Assembly (NCBI GenBank): GCA_048267245.1
Contig: JBLWXV010000001.1
Coordinates: 1,178,001 to 1,242,000 of the forward strand
Length of the DNA stretch: 64,000 bases
DNA from: JBLWXV01 sp048267245
Lineage (GTDB): Bacteria; Bdellovibrionota; Bacteriovoracia; Bacteriovoracales; Bacteriovoracaceae
Direction of reading: 5' to 3'
Part shown: positions 40,270 to 47,123 of the stretch, in pieces
How the letters are laid out: the number at the start of each line of letters is the position of its first letter
Position numbering within the stretch: position 1 is the first letter of the stretch
The notes under the pieces: generated by a model
Seen by the model: the letters and a program-made list of their open reading frames with translations, nothing else
What the model was told of the DNA's origin: nothing
Database searches by the model: none
Program-made: the position numbers and the translations under genes

Positions 40270-41385
40270 ATGGCGGTAGTAGCAAAGTTTGGTGGTAGCA
40301 GTGTCAAAGACGCGTCTGCAATGAAACGATGTGCAGCGATTGTGGCCGCCCGACCTGAGATTAAAGTGGTTATTATCTCGGCCACTTACCAAACGACGAA
40401 CCATCTCGAAGAGATGGCGCGTTTGGCCCTCGCTGGCGAGTGGGAAGCGTGCCTTGCCCGCATTGAATCTATGCAGGAGAGGCACTTAACTCTCGCAAGT
40501 GATCTGCTGTGCCTAAGTAGCACTCGCGAAGTAGTTAAAAATCTCTGTCACGAAGCCCGAGAACTTTGCCAGGTCGCAAGCTCTGGTAAAGTTCTTCCCG
40601 ATTCGCTGATGGATCAAATTTACTCCATAGGTGAGCGTCTCTCTTCAACTCTTTTTTGCGACTATCTCACAAGAGAGCTCAAAGAAATTCGCCCGGTCGC
40701 CTTTAAAGATGCTCGAGAAACTCTTAAAACAAGCAATCAATTTAAAAGAGCTGAACCGCTCATCCCTGAGACAAAAGCCGCTGTGGAGAACTTCTGGAAG
40801 AGTGAGCTCGCCGATCAAACACTTATTGTCACTCAGGGCTTCATAGGCTCTACCTTAAATGGAGAGACTACGACTTTGGGGCGAGAAGGCTCTGACTATT
40901 CCGCGGCCCTCTTTGGTGAGGCCATTGGCGCTGAGCTCGTTCAAATTTGGACAGATGTCTGCGGGATTGCGACAGGAGATCCACGCCATGTGGATGGAGC
41001 GATTTTTCTCTCTGCGCTCAGCTACGAAGAGGCAACCCTCATGGCCGAAAATGGGGCCAAGGTTCTCTTTGAACGCACGCTTGCTCCCGCCCAGCGAAGT
41101 GGCACTAAGGTTTTTGTCGGCTCGAGTCTCGAGCCAGCTGCAGCGGGAACTTTAATTGGCCCCACTGAGCATATCGAAATTGGTCCCAAGGGCGTCGCCT
41201 TCGATCCGGACAAGGGGATTGTGACGGTAGTAGGTCACGATATTCACTTAGATGAAAAATTGTTGCAAGCTCTTAGAGAAGACGGAGCTCAGTGGACATC
41301 GACTACTCATCTTTTACAGCGAAACTCCGCTAGCTATAAAGACTTCAAGTCTGCTCACGCCGTCATGCTCAACTGGGTGAAGTAG
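40270..41385 (+). CDS. lysC: Aspartate kinase, short C-terminus
   Basis: A 371-residue aspartokinase, the first step to Lys, Thr, Met and diaminopimelate. The N-terminal AVVAKFGGSSVKDASAM is the kinase signature, SIGERLSS the substrate loop and TLGREGSDYSAALF the aspartate/ATP site. About 80 residues remain after the kinase domain (KGVAFDPDKGIVTVVGHD...), room for only one eroded ACT domain, whereas E. coli LysC has about 150 with two. Feedback control may therefore differ. Its 3' end overlaps the convergent CpaF-like gene by 31 bases. Confidence 0.85.
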   Translation: MAVVAKFGGSSVKDASAMKRCAAIVAARPEIKVVIISATYQTTNHLEEMARLALAGEWEACLARIESMQERHLTLASDLLCLSSTREVVKNLCHEARELCQVASSGKVLPDSLMDQIYSIGERLSSTLFCDYLTRELKEIRPVAFKDARETLKTSNQFKRAEPLIPETKAAVENFWKSELADQTLIVTQGFIGSTLNGETTTLGREGSDYSAALFGEAIGAELVQIWTDVCGIATGDPRHVDGAIFLSALSYEEATLMAENGAKVLFERTLAPAQRSGTKVFVGSSLEPAAAGTLIGPTEHIEIGPKGVAFDPDKGIVTVVGHDIHLDEKLLQALREDGAQWTSTTHLLQRNSASYKDFKSAHAVMLNWVK

Positions 41386-42479
41386 ACCTGTTCACCCTCT
41401 GAGCCAAGCACGTCAATTACTTCAGTGACTTTTTTATTTTCAAGATGAATGGCAATATCGACGTTTGAGCAGACAAGTTTTAAAACGAGTTCATAATTAA
41501 TATTTCCACCTTGAGATAAACAGAAAAGTTGAGCGACTCTTTTAAGAGCGTCGCTTGAGCTATTAGCGTGCAGAGTACTCATGAGTCCCTTGTGACCAGT
41601 ATTCATTGCAAGCAGAAATGGAATTACTTCACTAGATCTCATCTCGCCCAGAATGATTCTGTCTGGTCGCATACGCATGGCGTAGGCACAGTAGTCTTTA
41701 AGCCCTTTCCCCGGACCCTCACCGGCAAGTAGGTGTGTAAAGCCATCATGCTGACCAGGAATTTCGTGGGTATCTTCAAGTACTACCACATGTTCACTTT
41801 CTGGAATTTGTTGCAAGAGCGAGCGGATAAATGTGGTCTTGCCAGAGCCTGTCGCTCCCGAAATTAGAATATTTTTCTTATTTGCGATAAAGCCATTAAT
41901 CAGATTCGCTAATTCTTTTGAGCAGCCAAAGGATTCAAGAGATGGAGTGTGATTGGCGCTCTTTCTTAAGAAGAGCTTTGAGACCTTGTAGGGGGAGAGG
42001 TCGTGATGGGTGAGGGTGGCCCGATACTTACATCCATGGATATCGATTTGAAAGCTGGCAAAGCTATGAGTGTAATTCCATGAGATATGATGCTTGAGCG
42101 CCATCGTCTCAAGAGCGAGCTGGTAGTTTTCTCTTGTGAGTCCCGTGTGTTCCCAGCAACTCAGCCCACTTCCTTGGTCGACTTGAATCTGGGATTCACT
42201 ATGAAATATCACCTCGTTAAATTCAACTTCTCGCGTGAAGTCGCAAAGAAATTTGTAGGAGGATACGTTCTCAAACCAATTTTCAAGACGGCTTTTCATA
42301 AAATCAGTCAATTCAATATCAAGGAGATCTTCGACTCGGTTTTGTAGATCTTTAAAATCAGGAATCTCGTTGCGAGCGAGAAACTCCTGATACTCTTTCC
42401 GGAATTGATCCACAACAACTTCGTCATCAATCGAACTTGGTCTTGGGTGAGAGAGATTAACGACTGGTAGTATTTTCAT
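41355..42479 (-). CDS. CpaF/TadA-type pilus assembly ATPase
   Basis: A 374-residue secretion ATPase. Walker A GATGSGKTT is at 208-216, an Asp/acidic box VVVLEDTHEI near 231-240, the family RMRPDRIILGEMR (Walker B region) at 269-281 and STLHANS (His box) at 301-307. These fit CpaF/TadA, which powers Flp-pilus assembly. The start at 42479 (GGAG four bases upstream) overlaps the secretin 3' end by 23 bases; the frame to 42602 is not needed. Length is shorter than typical CpaF (about 450), lacking part of the N-terminal region. Confidence 0.8.
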   Translation of the reverse strand: MKILPVVNLSHPRPSSIDDEVVVDQFRKEYQEFLARNEIPDFKDLQNRVEDLLDIELTDFMKSRLENWFENVSSYKFLCDFTREVEFNEVIFHSESQIQVDQGSGLSCWEHTGLTRENYQLALETMALKHHISWNYTHSFASFQIDIHGCKYRATLTHHDLSPYKVSKLFLRKSANHTPSLESFGCSKELANLINGFIANKKNILISGATGSGKTTFIRSLLQQIPESEHVVVLEDTHEIPGQHDGFTHLLAGEGPGKGLKDYCAYAMRMRPDRIILGEMRSSEVIPFLLAMNTGHKGLMSTLHANSSSDALKRVAQLFCLSQGGNINYELVLKLVCSNVDIAIHLENKKVTEVIDVLGSEGEQVYFTQLSMTA

Positions 42480-43767
42480 GTTGCTCCAACAAAATGAGTC
42501 CACTAATTTTCTTATGAGTTGCTGAATTAGTTTTGGAAGTAAAGAGACTTCCAAGTAATGGAATTTGAGAGAGTAGGGGAAGTTTGCTCTGACCCTGTCC
42601 AACTGTCTTTAGACCTATTTGAAAGAGCTCAGTTGGTGAGCCAAGCTTGATCACCGCCGTTGAACTTTCATAATTACCACTAATCTCTCCCTCGATTTGC
42701 GAGGGAGAACTAAATTCTGTTTTGTAGTAGATAATGTAGTGACCGGCCTCTCGTTGAAGCTTGACATTGATCTTTAGTCCAACAAATTTCCACTGTCTGG
42801 TGCTTATTCCTGTGTCAGCGTTTACCTCTGATTGGTAGGGAATTTCAGCGCCGATTTTAAATTCGGCCTCATGGCCGAGTCTAATGAGTCCAGTGGGCTC
42901 TGCAAGTGTTGATACATCGAGATCAAAGTCGTTAATGAGAATTTGATTCTTATCAATTAGAGAGCGAACTCCCCGGTCAAAGACTTCTGCGAGATTGGCA
43001 CTAAGCTTATCCAGGCCGAAGCTAAGTTCTCTTCCGTTTAAAGACTCTAGCTGAAGAAGTTTGATTTTGAGTGTGAAGTTCTGATCGACCTGATTGTGAT
43101 CGGTCTCAATAATTTTCACAACCGTACTCTTTTCTAACTCGGCCATGAGTCCTGGGGCCAGGTTTGCCTTAGATGGGACGCGGCAGAGGAAGTCATAATT
43201 TTGAGTGTAACAGCGAAAGCCTTTAACTGAGGCGGCGTAAAAAAGTGAGTAGGCCTCACCAATAAGTTTAAGCCTCAATTCCCGGCCAAGCTCCCCACTG
43301 AGAAGGAGAGATTCGCCCATCTCTGCTCGCATGAGGTGAAACTGGCGATAGGCCTCTATGGTTTCGATATTGCCACTAATTTTGAGAAAGTCGCCTAGCA
43401 TCTCTACTTTGAGTCCTATGGACTCAATCGCGCTTAGAGTTTGGAGCGCCTGAAGTTGCTTGCGCCTCTCGATGACATAGACTTTCAATCGAGTGGTTTG
43501 CTGCTTTCCGCGCTCCCAATACCTCACTTCACTAAAGCCCAACTTTTTGCCCTTTAAAAGCAAGGTCTCCTTGCTTGCGAGATACTTATGGCTTACCGTG
43601 TCGGGGTTGCCAATGCTGTAGCTAGCACTTGCAGGAAGGGGAATTTCGCGCAATTCCCCAATTGTGAGGATTAAAGTGGCTTGGTTTTCACTGCTAAGTA
43701 CTTGATTTGTCGAAAAAAGTAAGAGCGACAGCGATAAGATTTTGACGAGTTGAGTACATTTAGGTAC
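42457..43767 (-). CDS. CpaC/RcpA-type secretin, start unresolved
   Basis: A secretin-type outer-membrane channel with signal-like LVKILSLSLLLFSTNQVLS, an N-terminal pilus-assembly domain (LTIGELREIPLP, GNPDTVSHKYLASKETLLLKGKKLGFSEVRYW) and the C-terminal secretin core (GLIRLGHEAEFKIGAEIPYQ, LPLLSQIPLLGSLFTSK, whose L-x-x-IPLLGxLF is a hallmark). No in-frame ATG, GTG or TTG is found near the signal peptide. The only upstream ATG (43980) makes an N-terminus antisense to another gene. AAAGGA at 43776-43780 fits an in-frame GTA at 43767, used here as a placeholder (about 436 residues). Confidence 0.7.
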   Translation of the reverse strand, partial: VPKCTQLVKILSLSLLLFSTNQVLSSENQATLILTIGELREIPLPASASYSIGNPDTVSHKYLASKETLLLKGKKLGFSEVRYWERGKQQTTRLKVYVIERRKQLQALQTLSAIESIGLKVEMLGDFLKISGNIETIEAYRQFHLMRAEMGESLLLSGELGRELRLKLIGEAYSLFYAASVKGFRCYTQNYDFLCRVPSKANLAPGLMAELEKSTVVKIIETDHNQVDQNFTLKIKLLQLESLNGRELSFGLDKLSANLAEVFDRGVRSLIDKNQILINDFDLDVSTLAEPTGLIRLGHEAEFKIGAEIPYQSEVNADTGISTRQWKFVGLKINVKLQREAGHYIIYYKTEFSSPSQIEGEISGNYESSTAVIKLGSPTELFQIGLKTVGQGQSKLPLLSQIPLLGSLFTSKTNSATHKKISGLILLEQHENTTSR

Positions 43768-43843
43768 AAGTATGTCCTTTATATTTACTAAGCAAATGAA
43801 GCCAACTTTTTGAAGTTGATATTTGATACCCGGGAGTGGATTT

Positions 43844-43975
43844 ATGGTTTCACGCACTAAGCAAACTGAGACTAGAAGAGCGAATAAGAAAAAGAAAATG
43901 GGAGCTAAGAGAAAAGCTGCTGATCGCAACAAGGGTTCAACTCCCAAGTTCAAAATCCATACAGAAAGCAAGTAA
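43844..43975 (+). CDS. 43-residue Lys/Arg-rich protein
   Basis: A short ORF with 17 Lys or Arg residues in 43: it reads MVSRTKQTETRRANKKKKMG, then AKRKAADRNKGSTPKFKIHT and ESK. GGGAG seven bases before ATG is a strong ribosome binding site, and an intrinsic terminator follows 31 bases after the stop, so it is a plausible expressed single gene. The composition suggests nucleic-acid or ribosome association, which is inference. It lies on the plus strand in the gap between two minus-strand pilus gene groups. Confidence 0.65.
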   Translation: MVSRTKQTETRRANKKKKMGAKRKAADRNKGSTPKFKIHTESK

Positions 43976-44005
43976 GTCATATTAAAATCCTATTTCTTAG
44001 GTATT

Positions 44006-44032
44006 GGCCCAAACATGTGTTGGGCCTTTTTT
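44006..44032 (+). terminator. Intrinsic terminator of the 43-residue gene
   Basis: GGCCCAA (44006-44012) pairs with TTGGGCC (44020-44026), followed by TTTTTT (44027-44032). This is a classic rho-independent terminator on the plus strand. It slightly overlaps the 3' end of the convergent gene that ends at 44031. Confidence 0.85.
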
Positions 44033-44423
44033 ATTTGCGCCCTTCACTTTCGCTCTCATCTCCCTGATCCCAAATCGCCTGCCACTCTTTACTCGCCTTG
44101 GGATCTTCAACTTCTAATTCACTCACCAAATGTCCAAAGGCTTGCTTTGTATCTTTGTTGTCAACTTGTACGAGTTCAAAACTTCCTTTTTCGTTAACAC
44201 AAATTTGAACCATTCGCTCTTCTACTTGCGTGCACGGCTTTTCAATTTTTCTTAGCTCTACTAGAGCTTCTGGAGCATTAATATTCGGCCCCGCCATGAC
44301 GGTTTGAATCCACTTGGCCGTCTGCTCATGCTCATAGTAGGTGATCAAAATTGGTCGCTCATCTGCGTAGAGATTTCCGATTGCAAAAAGTGTGAAGAGA
44401 ATGTTTTTAAATGCGAATTTCAT
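44031..44423 (-). CDS. Small secreted protein in the pilus locus
   Basis: A 130-residue exported protein, signal peptide MKFAFKNILFTLFAIGNLYA. The mature part is acidic with two cysteines (KPCTQVEERMVQICVN) and ends with a Glu/Ser-rich tail. GGAG sits eight bases before the ATG at 44423; that start overlaps the previous gene by 17 bases. No family is recognised. It could be a periplasmic accessory of the pilus, from position only. Confidence 0.6.
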   Translation of the reverse strand: MKFAFKNILFTLFAIGNLYADERPILITYYEHEQTAKWIQTVMAGPNINAPEALVELRKIEKPCTQVEERMVQICVNEKGSFELVQVDNKDTKQAFGHLVSELEVEDPKASKEWQAIWDQGDESESEGRK

Positions 44424-44976
44424 GGGCCGATCTCCTTTGCGTTTTTTCAATTATTGCCTTCTCTTGGTAGGGGTAGGCTTTGAGGATGGGTGAATTTAGG
44501 CTGATGATTTTGGACAATTCTCTATCGGGCACCTCAACTTCATATTCCTTAGCTTCACTCTCATCAAATGAGAGTTCAGAACCTTCACTTTGTTCTAGTG
44601 GAGGATGAAGAAAGGCTTTTTTAATTAGAAGTTTTCCATTTTCAGAGTAGAGACTAATAGGAATCTCACTCACTGCTGTTTGCACTTGAAGATAAACTTT
44701 TAACGCGAGCTTTATCTTGGTGTGGTTTTCGTGATTGATGGGACTAATAATTTGAGTATGAGTCTCATCAACTTCAGGATTGAGCTGATAGAGAGATATA
44801 ATTAAAAAATTTGATAGAAGTAAGAGGGCGTAAAATTTGATCTTGATTTTCTTTAACTCTTCTCTATTTCCCAGGATGAAAGAAGGACGCTCGGCTTGAG
44901 TATCTTCTCCATTCTCGCTCGAATTCGCTGATGAGCTGGGATCTTTCTTTTTGAAGGCGCTGATGTAATTTGACAT
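44407..44976 (-). CDS. Single-pass membrane protein in the pilus locus
   Basis: A 189-residue protein with a Ser/Glu-rich cytosolic lead (about 40 residues), one membrane helix (KFYALLLLSNFLIISLYQL, residues 48-66) and a periplasmic part with beta strands (TKIKLALKVYLQVQ, EIPISLYSENGKLLI). It could correspond to a CpaB/RcpC-like component, but no motif proves this. AGGAG lies six bases before ATG. Its first 113 bases overlap a small TadE-like frame. Confidence 0.55.
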   Translation of the reverse strand: MSNYISAFKKKDPSSSANSSENGEDTQAERPSFILGNREELKKIKIKFYALLLLSNFLIISLYQLNPEVDETHTQIISPINHENHTKIKLALKVYLQVQTAVSEIPISLYSENGKLLIKKAFLHPPLEQSEGSELSFDESEAKEYEVEVPDRELSKIISLNSPILKAYPYQEKAIIEKTQRRSAHEIRI

Positions 44977-45031
44977 TGGTAACTCCTATTAACGAGATAA
45001 AGACCATCCAGAGCGCGAGTTCAATTGCCAA
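44864..45031 (-). CDS. Small TadE-like pseudopilin (candidate, overlapping)
   Basis: A 55-residue frame starting MAIELALWMVFISLIG at a TTG with GGAG five bases upstream. The upstream in-frame residues (GERGEILAIELALW) resemble the RG-x-x-x-hE-x-A-L TadE/Flp processing and membrane motif, and a charged helical tail (HQRLQKERSQLISEFEREW) follows. It overlaps the preceding gene by 43 bases and the next by 113, in other frames. The composition looks real, but the overlaps make it tentative. Confidence 0.45.
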   Translation of the reverse strand: MAIELALWMVFISLIGVTNVKLHQRLQKERSQLISEFEREWRRYSSRASFFHPGK

Positions 45032-45708
45032 TATTTCTCCGCGCTCACCTCCGAGGCTTCGTAACCAAGTAGTGGATCGAAAAATCCAGCTAGTCTGAAG
45101 CCAATCTTTATCGCTAAGGCATTTAAGGGGTCGACTTTGAGTCGCTCGAGACTTGGCGGGAGAATCAAGTTCCATGAGTTTTTCCTGGTGACTGCATTAT
45201 AGAGAGTCCTCTTTAGTTTCACTAAGCCCGTAGTCTTATAGGGAAGCTCTCTCAAGATAGAAATCTTTTGAAGTTCGGTGCAATACTTCGAATTTGTAAC
45301 CTTAAAAATGAGAAGGAGATGAGTGATGTCCTGAAGTTGCTTTGTAGTGCGGATGATATGAATCGTCTTTGGTGAAAGCGCGCCTAGTGTGAGAGCGGTA
45401 GCGGCTAGGGCCGCGTCGATGACCAGGTTTCCGCCGGCAATGACCTCCACATAACTTTTAAAGTAGGTGCTCACCTGTCGATAGCAGAGATAACTGTGAG
45501 ATCGCTCTTTTATTAGAGTGAGGCTGTAGCAACCTTCTAAAAGTTGATAGTAGAGATAGCTTGTTAAAATTCCCATGATGAGAATTCCCACAAGTGCTGC
45601 ACTTCCTCTTTCATTCCCAATGAAGCATGAGCGCTCGCTGTTGCTTTGGAATTCTTGACTCTTTTTTGCGCCTGATCTCAGCGAGTCTAGACAATTTTGT
45701 ACTCTCAA
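44989..45708 (-). CDS. TadG/TadE-like minor pilin protein (candidate)
   Basis: A 239-residue protein with an RG-type processing-like motif followed by a membrane helix (NERGSAALVGILIMGILTSY), typical of TadE/TadG pseudopilins. The remainder is helical and basic with several cysteines. The TTG start at 45708 has GAGG six bases upstream and is preferred to the TTG at 45732, which has none. It overlaps the preceding gene by 98 bases and the next by 43. Confidence 0.55.
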   Translation of the reverse strand: MRVQNCLDSLRSGAKKSQEFQSNSERSCFIGNERGSAALVGILIMGILTSYLYYQLLEGCYSLTLIKERSHSYLCYRQVSTYFKSYVEVIAGGNLVIDAALAATALTLGALSPKTIHIIRTTKQLQDITHLLLIFKVTNSKYCTELQKISILRELPYKTTGLVKLKRTLYNAVTRKNSWNLILPPSLERLKVDPLNALAIKIGFRLAGFFDPLLGYEASEVSAEKYWQLNSRSGWSLSR

Positions 45709-45958
45709 GTTTGACCTCGTACTTTTGGACAACTAATTGATAGGGAAGGTTGCAACTAAGAAAGGATATTTTCTTTGGCAGCCTGGATTTTGCCCGTCTT
45801 CTAAAATCGCGTTTGGATGTTTCTAGCAAGAGGGGAGTGCTTCGCGCGAAGGATTGCTTAGTCAGCTCCTGAAGGCAAAGCACTCGCTTTTGCTCACTGA
45901 GGATTTTTGCCGCGATCACAATGAGAAGTGAGATCGCGACAACCCGAGCAAAGAGCAC
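45611..45958 (-). CDS. Small basic membrane-anchored protein next to Flp pilin (candidate)
   Basis: A 115-residue frame that starts at GTG 11 bases after the flp stop, with AGGA eight bases upstream. It has one N-terminal membrane helix (VVAISLLIVIAAKIL) and a very basic remainder with three cysteines. Its 3' third overlaps the TadG-like gene in another frame. No family is recognised; its position suggests a pilin-like accessory. Confidence 0.45.
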   Translation of the reverse strand: MLFARVVAISLLIVIAAKILSEQKRVLCLQELTKQSFARSTPLLLETSKRDFRRRAKSRLPKKISFLSCNLPYQLVVQKYEVKLESTKLSRLAEIRRKKESRIPKQQRALMLHWE

Positions 45959-45968
45959 CTACTAGGTC

Positions 45969-46157
45969 CTAGTTAATAATGAGCTTTCCGCTCACTCGCT
46001 TGTCCATTTGCTCAATCTTATTTTTGACAGTTTTGCCAAATTTCCCAACTGCGACTAGGCAAAAAACGCCGATCAGTCCGGAGATAATGGCGTATTCCAA
46101 AACGCCCTGACCTTTTTCATTTTTGGTAAATTGGTTCAATTTCTTTAGAAATTTCAT
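45969..46157 (-). CDS. flp: Flp/Fap-type IVb pilin
   Basis: A 62-residue prepilin. The leader MKFLKKLNQFTKNEKG ends in G, followed by QGVLEYAIISGLIGVFCLVAVG: the Glu five residues after the cleavage Gly and the adjacent Tyr are Flp hallmarks. The tail is short and basic. AGGAG lies five bases before the ATG at 46157. It is the first gene of the minus-strand pilus group and the clearest evidence for the Tad system. No TadV-type prepilin peptidase is seen in the window. Confidence 0.88.
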   Translation of the reverse strand: MKFLKKLNQFTKNEKGQGVLEYAIISGLIGVFCLVAVGKFGKTVKNKIEQMDKRVSGKLIIN

Positions 46158-46304
46158 TGAATCTCCTTTGTTAGGTTTGCTGGGAGTGGCTAAGCAAAAG
46201 GGGTTCCGAAAATTGAACCCTGTGAAATGGGCGAGAGAGATATTAGTTGATGGCAACGGTCGGGATAATGGACCGAGAGGAAAAATTTTCAAACCAATTG
46301 GTGA

Positions 46305-46332
46305 TTGCACAGACTCAAGCTTTCGATAAAAT
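46305..46332 (+). promoter_or_regulatory. Promoter of the SPOR gene, probably leaderless
   Basis: TTGCAC (46305-46310), a 16-base spacer and TAAAAT (46327-46332). Transcription would start about 46339, the first base of the SPOR-gene ATG. The surrounding 15 bases TTTCGATAAAATGTT also occur at 25806-25820. Confidence 0.5.
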
Positions 46333-46338
46333 GTTTAT

Positions 46339-47028
46339 ATGGATGAAAATACAAAGCTTTACGTCTTTGATAAGAAAGAAATCGCCTTAATCTTTCTTTT
46401 CCTCTTGCTCTCTAGTGCAACGTCGTTCGTGCTTGGGATTAAAGTTGGAAAGAACTTCTCTTTGGGAGAAGCGGGGATCACGCGTGAGGATATCAACAAA
46501 GTTGAAATGCTCTCGCGCCAGGAAGAAGAGGTTAATAAGACTCTTGAAAATGAGAAGGGAACTAACTCCGTTCCAGACTCGGAAACTCTTCGCGATATGA
46601 GTCAAAAGAGCTTAGACGAAAAGCTTAAAGAAGAATTAGCAAAGGAAGAGGAGAGGCTTCGCGGGGGAAACGCTGAAGCTGTACCGACTAGTGCTGCTGC
46701 GGCAGTTGAAAATGCTCCAGTAGGTGAGGATACCTTTGAGATTATTGATCCTCAGAGAGAGCGTATGAACCCTGAAGTAGTTGGGGCCGAAAATAAGTTT
46801 ACAATTCAGCTTGGATCGCATCGTTCACGCGAAGATGCTGAGAGTTTTGCCAATGGATTTCTTATTCGTGGATATACACCTATTATTCGAGAGGTGAAGC
46901 TTAAGAATGGGACTTGGTATCGAGTATCTCTTGGAACATTTGATAGTGTGGCGGACGCTAAAGATTATGTGATTAAAGAAAAAGCTTTATTTCAAGGTCA
47001 AGACTACGTCATTGTTAAATTTGAGTAA
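46339..47028 (+). CDS. SPOR-domain membrane protein
   Basis: A 229-residue single-pass protein: membrane helix at about 15-34 (IALIFLFLLLSSATSFVLG), then a charged Glu-rich linker, then a C-terminal SPOR domain at about 152-228 (KFTIQLGSHRSREDAESFANGFLIRGYTPIIREV and TWYRVSLGTFDSVADAKDYV). SPOR binds denuded glycan strands at the division septum. There is no ribosome binding site, and the -10 box lies seven bases before the ATG, so the mRNA may be leaderless. It is divergent from the flp gene. Confidence 0.85.
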   Translation: MDENTKLYVFDKKEIALIFLFLLLSSATSFVLGIKVGKNFSLGEAGITREDINKVEMLSRQEEEVNKTLENEKGTNSVPDSETLRDMSQKSLDEKLKEELAKEEERLRGGNAEAVPTSAAAAVENAPVGEDTFEIIDPQRERMNPEVVGAENKFTIQLGSHRSREDAESFANGFLIRGYTPIIREVKLKNGTWYRVSLGTFDSVADAKDYVIKEKALFQGQDYVIVKFE

Positions 47029-47123
47029 CTTTAGCTAAACGCAGCTTCCTTTTTTTATAGCGCATTTGCAAAGAACCATCACTCGGGCATAGTACAAGTG
47101 AGAGGATTTATTCGGTTGGTAGA

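Noticed and set aside
43768..43980. Extended N-terminus of the secretin with a hydrophobic FFFLFALLVS stretch
   Set aside because: It is the antisense of the Lys-rich run of the 43-residue gene, so the hydrophobic stretch is an artefact of the complementary codons.
46321..46335. TTTCGATAAAATGTT as a FliA (sigma28) -10 element
   Set aside because: CGATAA fits part of GCCGATAA, but no TAAA-type -35 lies at the right distance in either copy.
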